Shown: positions 62,001 through 64,000 of the stretch, piece after piece
Layout: every line of letters starts with the position of its first letter
How positions within the stretch are numbered: the stretch's first letter is position 1
Assembly: GCF_041734735.1 (NCBI RefSeq)
Contig: NC_134895.1
Location: 11,799,927 to 11,863,926 of the forward strand
Length of the DNA: 64,000 nucleotides
DNA from: Babylonia areolata
Lineage: Eukaryota > Mollusca > Gastropoda > Neogastropoda > Buccinidae
Direction of reading: 5' to 3'
The notes under the pieces: model-generated
Told to the model about the DNA's origin: nothing
The model's input: the letters and a program-made list of their open reading frames with translations, nothing else
Databases searched by the model: none
Translations under genes and position numbers: made by a program

Positions 62001-63804
62001 GCATGAGTTTGAAAACAGTTTCAAATACACAAATGAAGAACCTAAATTGCAACACCACGAGCAAACAGCCAGTTTCCAAAAAGGTTTTGCTGAAGATATG
62101 AACACTCTTTTCACTACAATGCAAGAACTGGGCAATCCTTTCATGGAAGACAGCAAAAGCATGGTGACCTTGGACACTCGTCAAGTGATGAACCAAAACA
62201 GTGTTGACTCGCTCAGGTCAATCCAAAATACTGGCCAACAACAGTATGATCAGTATGTCGAAGAACGGCTGGTTCAGTGTACCAAACCCATCAATCACAC
62301 CATTCCAAAGAACAAACTGCTCTTGTTTAACACTTCATCTTCATCAAAGCCATCTAGACAGGTCCATGAAATAACATCATTAAAGAACAACTGTGAAATT
62401 TTTGGCAGAATGTACATCGCATGCCAGTCAAGAAATGGTGACTTGGACGAATTTTTCAGTCACGAAAATCAAGCAGCTCCTCCTTCACTGTCGGATCGTG
62501 GTATGCTGAGACTGACGAAAAAGTCTGACCTTCTAACATGCCTTGAAAACCCGGTCCCTTCTTCACCAGAAGCCCCTGCCGTCACAGCCAAAATTCTGGA
62601 TGGAGCAGCAATAGTGCAGATGTTGCCACCGAGACCAGGATGCAAGACGTTCAGAGACTACACAGAGAAAGTCTTCAAAGCCTACATCCTCCAGCAGCTA
62701 GACTCTTGTGAACGTGTGGATGTCATCTGGGATCGCTATCTGCCTGACAGTCTGAAAAATGGAACCAGGGAGAAAAGAGGAAAGGGTGACCATATCAGCC
62801 TAAAAGAATCAACACCACTGCCAACCAACTGGAGCAGTTTTTTGCGAGTTGGTGCCAACAAAGAAGCACTTTTCAGCATGTTGGCAGAAAGTATCACGGT
62901 TGGCATCAATACAAACAAACTGCTGGTCAGCACTCTGGCTACAAATGTTCTGACTTCCAAGGAAACCAGCACAGACAACCTGGCTCCATGTGATCATGAG
63001 GAAGCGGATACCCGCATACTTCTGCACCTCCAAGATTGCGCATTGAAAGGACACTCTGCTGTCATGATCCGGACAGTGGATACAGATGTTGTTGTCCTTG
63101 CAGTTGCTACGGTCAGCAGAATACCAGCCAAGGAGGTGTGGATAGCGTTTGGGACTGGAGCACATTTCCGCTACATTTCAGGCCATGGTATTGCTGACAA
63201 TCTTGGGAAAGAAGTATCAGAGTGCCTACCACTTTTTCACTCCTTCACAGGGTGTGATACATCCTCTTCATTTGCAGGTGTCGGAAAGAAAACGGCGTGG
63301 GATGTTTGGAAAATGTTTCCAAAGGTGACCCCAGCATTCAAACATCTGGCAGCAGGCCCGTCTGAAATCAGCAAAGAAGACATGGAGATTCTGGAACACT
63401 TTGTGGTCTTGCTGTATGACAAATCTTGTCCTAGTTCAAGTGTCAACACAGCAAGAAAGAAATTGTTTGCCAAAGGTCGTCCTCTTGAACGGATACCCCC
63501 AACTCGAGCAGCTCTGGAGCAGCACACCAAGCGGGCAGTACTTCAAGGTGGACACTGCTGGGGCAGAACACTGTGCGCTGTTCAGGGTCTCCCAAGTCCT
63601 TCTAACTGGGGCTGGAGGGACAGTCCAGGTGGACAGTGGACTCCTCTCTGGTCAGATTTGCCAGAAGCAGCTGATATCTGCAAAGAACTTGTGAGGTGTG
63701 GCTGCAAGAAGATTTGCCGGAATCCCTGTAACTGTTGCCGCGCCAGCCTTCCATGCACAGAATTGTGTGCATGTGCTGGCACCTGCCACAGAGATGACAT
63801 CTGA
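59083..63804 (+). CDS. intact 1573-residue intronless ORF with FEN/XPG-type nuclease domain (Academ-like transposase candidate)
   Basis: One open frame, ATG at 59083 (GTCATGG context; the frame extends upstream only to a TTG at 59050). Two CxxC...HxxC modules (C76/C79/H147/C150 and C196/C199/H249/C252) look zinc-binding. The C-terminal third has the FEN-1/XPG series in order: LDGAAIVQ (D1173), VIWDRYLPDSLKNGTREKR (D1217), HEEADTRILL (E1307, D1309), RTVDTDVVVLA (D1333, D1335), FTGCDT (D1392) and GVGKKTAWDVWK (about 1399-1410), a helix-hairpin-like block. A Cys-rich tail starts at C1539 (CGCKKICRNPCNCC ... CTELCACAGTC). Similar proteins are, as I recall, multicopy and unnamed in invertebrates; XPG-type nuclease is the hallmark of Academ transposons. 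All metal-binding acids are kept, so it may be active. It is nested, same strand, in a WLS intron. Confidence 0.8.
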   Translation: MADSTGLHAVTEEEAVRGDDSLSTRTVTLTSADDFTTAAGEPTNLPTSHQENVPSQLPECSYNIPTETSTISWDLCALCQTNKEEKLINPSESKFAKSGVQLGYTHTVENILKLRELGRLNLPIKKELLDEGVDMVSVFETNKALWHRTCRNKVDNQKVERAMRAAKKREIGEGQNESPIKTRKMMGQSLERTQSCFFCSGDDTSETLFSARTFSIDKTVREYAETLQDRVLLGKFSGGDMHALDARYHSKCLLRLHNRHRVHMKKQNSSSTSTEQSLDVVVLSELVFFIDGERENPNLPIFKLSELSKMYDRRMQDLDPTYDRKVNSTRLKDRLLGQIVDLRAQKQGKDVVLLFDADMSAIVSTASQGDNDAFHLARAAQIVRRDILSKEFAFDGTFNPGIEDSVVPPSLCALIGMTMHGTRFDADSAHNDVKLKSVLSVSELMMFNTKKKEVGNKTPSSKQYHTRTRETPLAVYISLMIYFRTRQRELIDKLSEQGLCISYSRTMEIVTQLGNSVSSRFEEEQCVCPPKLKEDLFTVGAVDNIDHNTSSLRSKDSFHGTAISLMQFPTTENPGVPRGIPLIIHKASSNDVTPMPAEYTDVTEVSLVRECYAPETLGDVKTQSDALMASRTRENEWLSNVDALRAKESLSAEDNMSWAAFHASKQPVERPVCNMALLPLFTEKAQSASMILHAMNLIRQAVQRLNPQQIPVITADLPLYAICKQIQWQRPQTHGEEKYVVMLGGLHIEMNILKLLGDWLNGSGWKTALVQAGVTTSGRVDAISNGSQVTRARYAHQVTAAVLHLLQRAAFDDYIQLRDGAETPLSFMSWHQKMFSEKPQFAFWSMALYLELLYLQFVRSLRSADFRLYVQCLGEFAPWMFTLNHSNYARWLPVHIRDMVQLPTKAPSTYAEFIKGHFVVQKTGRVFSAMAIDQAHEQLNEQMKADGGIVGLTDNPTALLRWITAGPEVQRILHEFENSFKYTNEEPKLQHHEQTASFQKGFAEDMNTLFTTMQELGNPFMEDSKSMVTLDTRQVMNQNSVDSLRSIQNTGQQQYDQYVEERLVQCTKPINHTIPKNKLLLFNTSSSSKPSRQVHEITSLKNNCEIFGRMYIACQSRNGDLDEFFSHENQAAPPSLSDRGMLRLTKKSDLLTCLENPVPSSPEAPAVTAKILDGAAIVQMLPPRPGCKTFRDYTEKVFKAYILQQLDSCERVDVIWDRYLPDSLKNGTREKRGKGDHISLKESTPLPTNWSSFLRVGANKEALFSMLAESITVGINTNKLLVSTLATNVLTSKETSTDNLAPCDHEEADTRILLHLQDCALKGHSAVMIRTVDTDVVVLAVATVSRIPAKEVWIAFGTGAHFRYISGHGIADNLGKEVSECLPLFHSFTGCDTSSSFAGVGKKTAWDVWKMFPKVTPAFKHLAAGPSEISKEDMEILEHFVVLLYDKSCPSSSVNTARKKLFAKGRPLERIPPTRAALEQHTKRAVLQGGHCWGRTLCAVQGLPSPSNWGWRDSPGGQWTPLWSDLPEAADICKELVRCGCKKICRNPCNCCRASLPCTELCACAGTCHRDDI

Positions 63805-64000
63805 ATCCCTTGAATGGACAACTGCTTGCAGTAGGTGGGATTACTAACCAGGTAGGACCTTGTGCTAACCTTTTTTGTGATTTAACCAATCCCAAGCATG
63901 TTCGCTGTCAATCTGTCTATTACTCATGATTTTGGAGGGTATTTTTGAGATGATACACTAAAATATTGGCGTAGTATATATATATATATATATATATATA
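63805..64000 (+). other. 3' flank of the nested ORF, ending in (TA)n
   Basis: 196 bp without a recognised terminal repeat or AATAAA signal; a TA run occupies 63976-64000. The right end of any element lies further right. Confidence 0.5.

Noticed and set aside
57049-64000. Last WLS exon within the window
   Set aside because: I looked for the YGMWNLY-type exon between 57203 and 64000 on the plus strand and found none.

Overview
The window is animal nuclear DNA. The genes have many introns with GT-AG splice sites, the introns are full of CA/GT, GA and TA microsatellites, and tRNA-derived SINEs occur in many copies. The protein matches, the dense SINE load and the mollusc-like repeats suggest a gastropod, probably a marine caenogastropod. 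The species is an inference; the gene identities rest on direct reading of exon translations.

Layout. (1) 40-1817, minus: two coding exons of an RNF11 ubiquitin-ligase orthologue; the RING exon lies off the left edge. (2) 2023-31179, plus: SLC38A9, the lysosomal arginine-sensing transporter that signals to Ragulator/Rag and mTORC1, in 15 coding exons. It is head-to-head with RNF11 across a promoter gap of about 0.2 kb holding two ETS-type sites. (3) 31180-41588: no gene. It holds a Penelope-like fragment between near-perfect inverted repeats, a decayed DIRS-like retroelement, SINEs and a 1.48 kb TTAA-flanked element. (4) 41589-42465, minus: a compact two-exon SYCE2 (synaptonemal complex) orthologue. 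(5) 44003 to beyond the right edge, plus: Wntless (WLS), 11 coding exons seen, last exon(s) outside; it is head-to-head with SYCE2. (6) 59083-63804, plus: an intact intronless 1573-residue ORF inside the last visible WLS intron. It carries zinc-binding-type clusters and a complete set of FEN/XPG 5'-nuclease motifs, and looks like a DNA-transposon-type protein (Academ-like is the best guess).

The most unusual signal is that tandem arrays are tied to splice junctions. SLC38A9 exon 2 donor, exon 4 acceptor, exon 10 acceptor, exon 11 acceptor, exon 12 donor and exon 15 acceptor, and the WLS exon 7 donor, each sit in or at the edge of a minisatellite. In several the repeat unit is a copy of the junction itself, so the intron carries many decoy splice sites. 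In WLS the copies have turned into repeated 27-nt, phase-0 cassettes bounded by AG and GTAAGT.

Mobile DNA: three tRNA-derived SINE families (A, B, C), RTE-like and other LINE tails, one internally deleted pogo/Tigger-like element with TA target duplication inserted in a minisatellite, and four TTAA-flanked piggyBac-like non-autonomous elements, one of them nested in a SINE.
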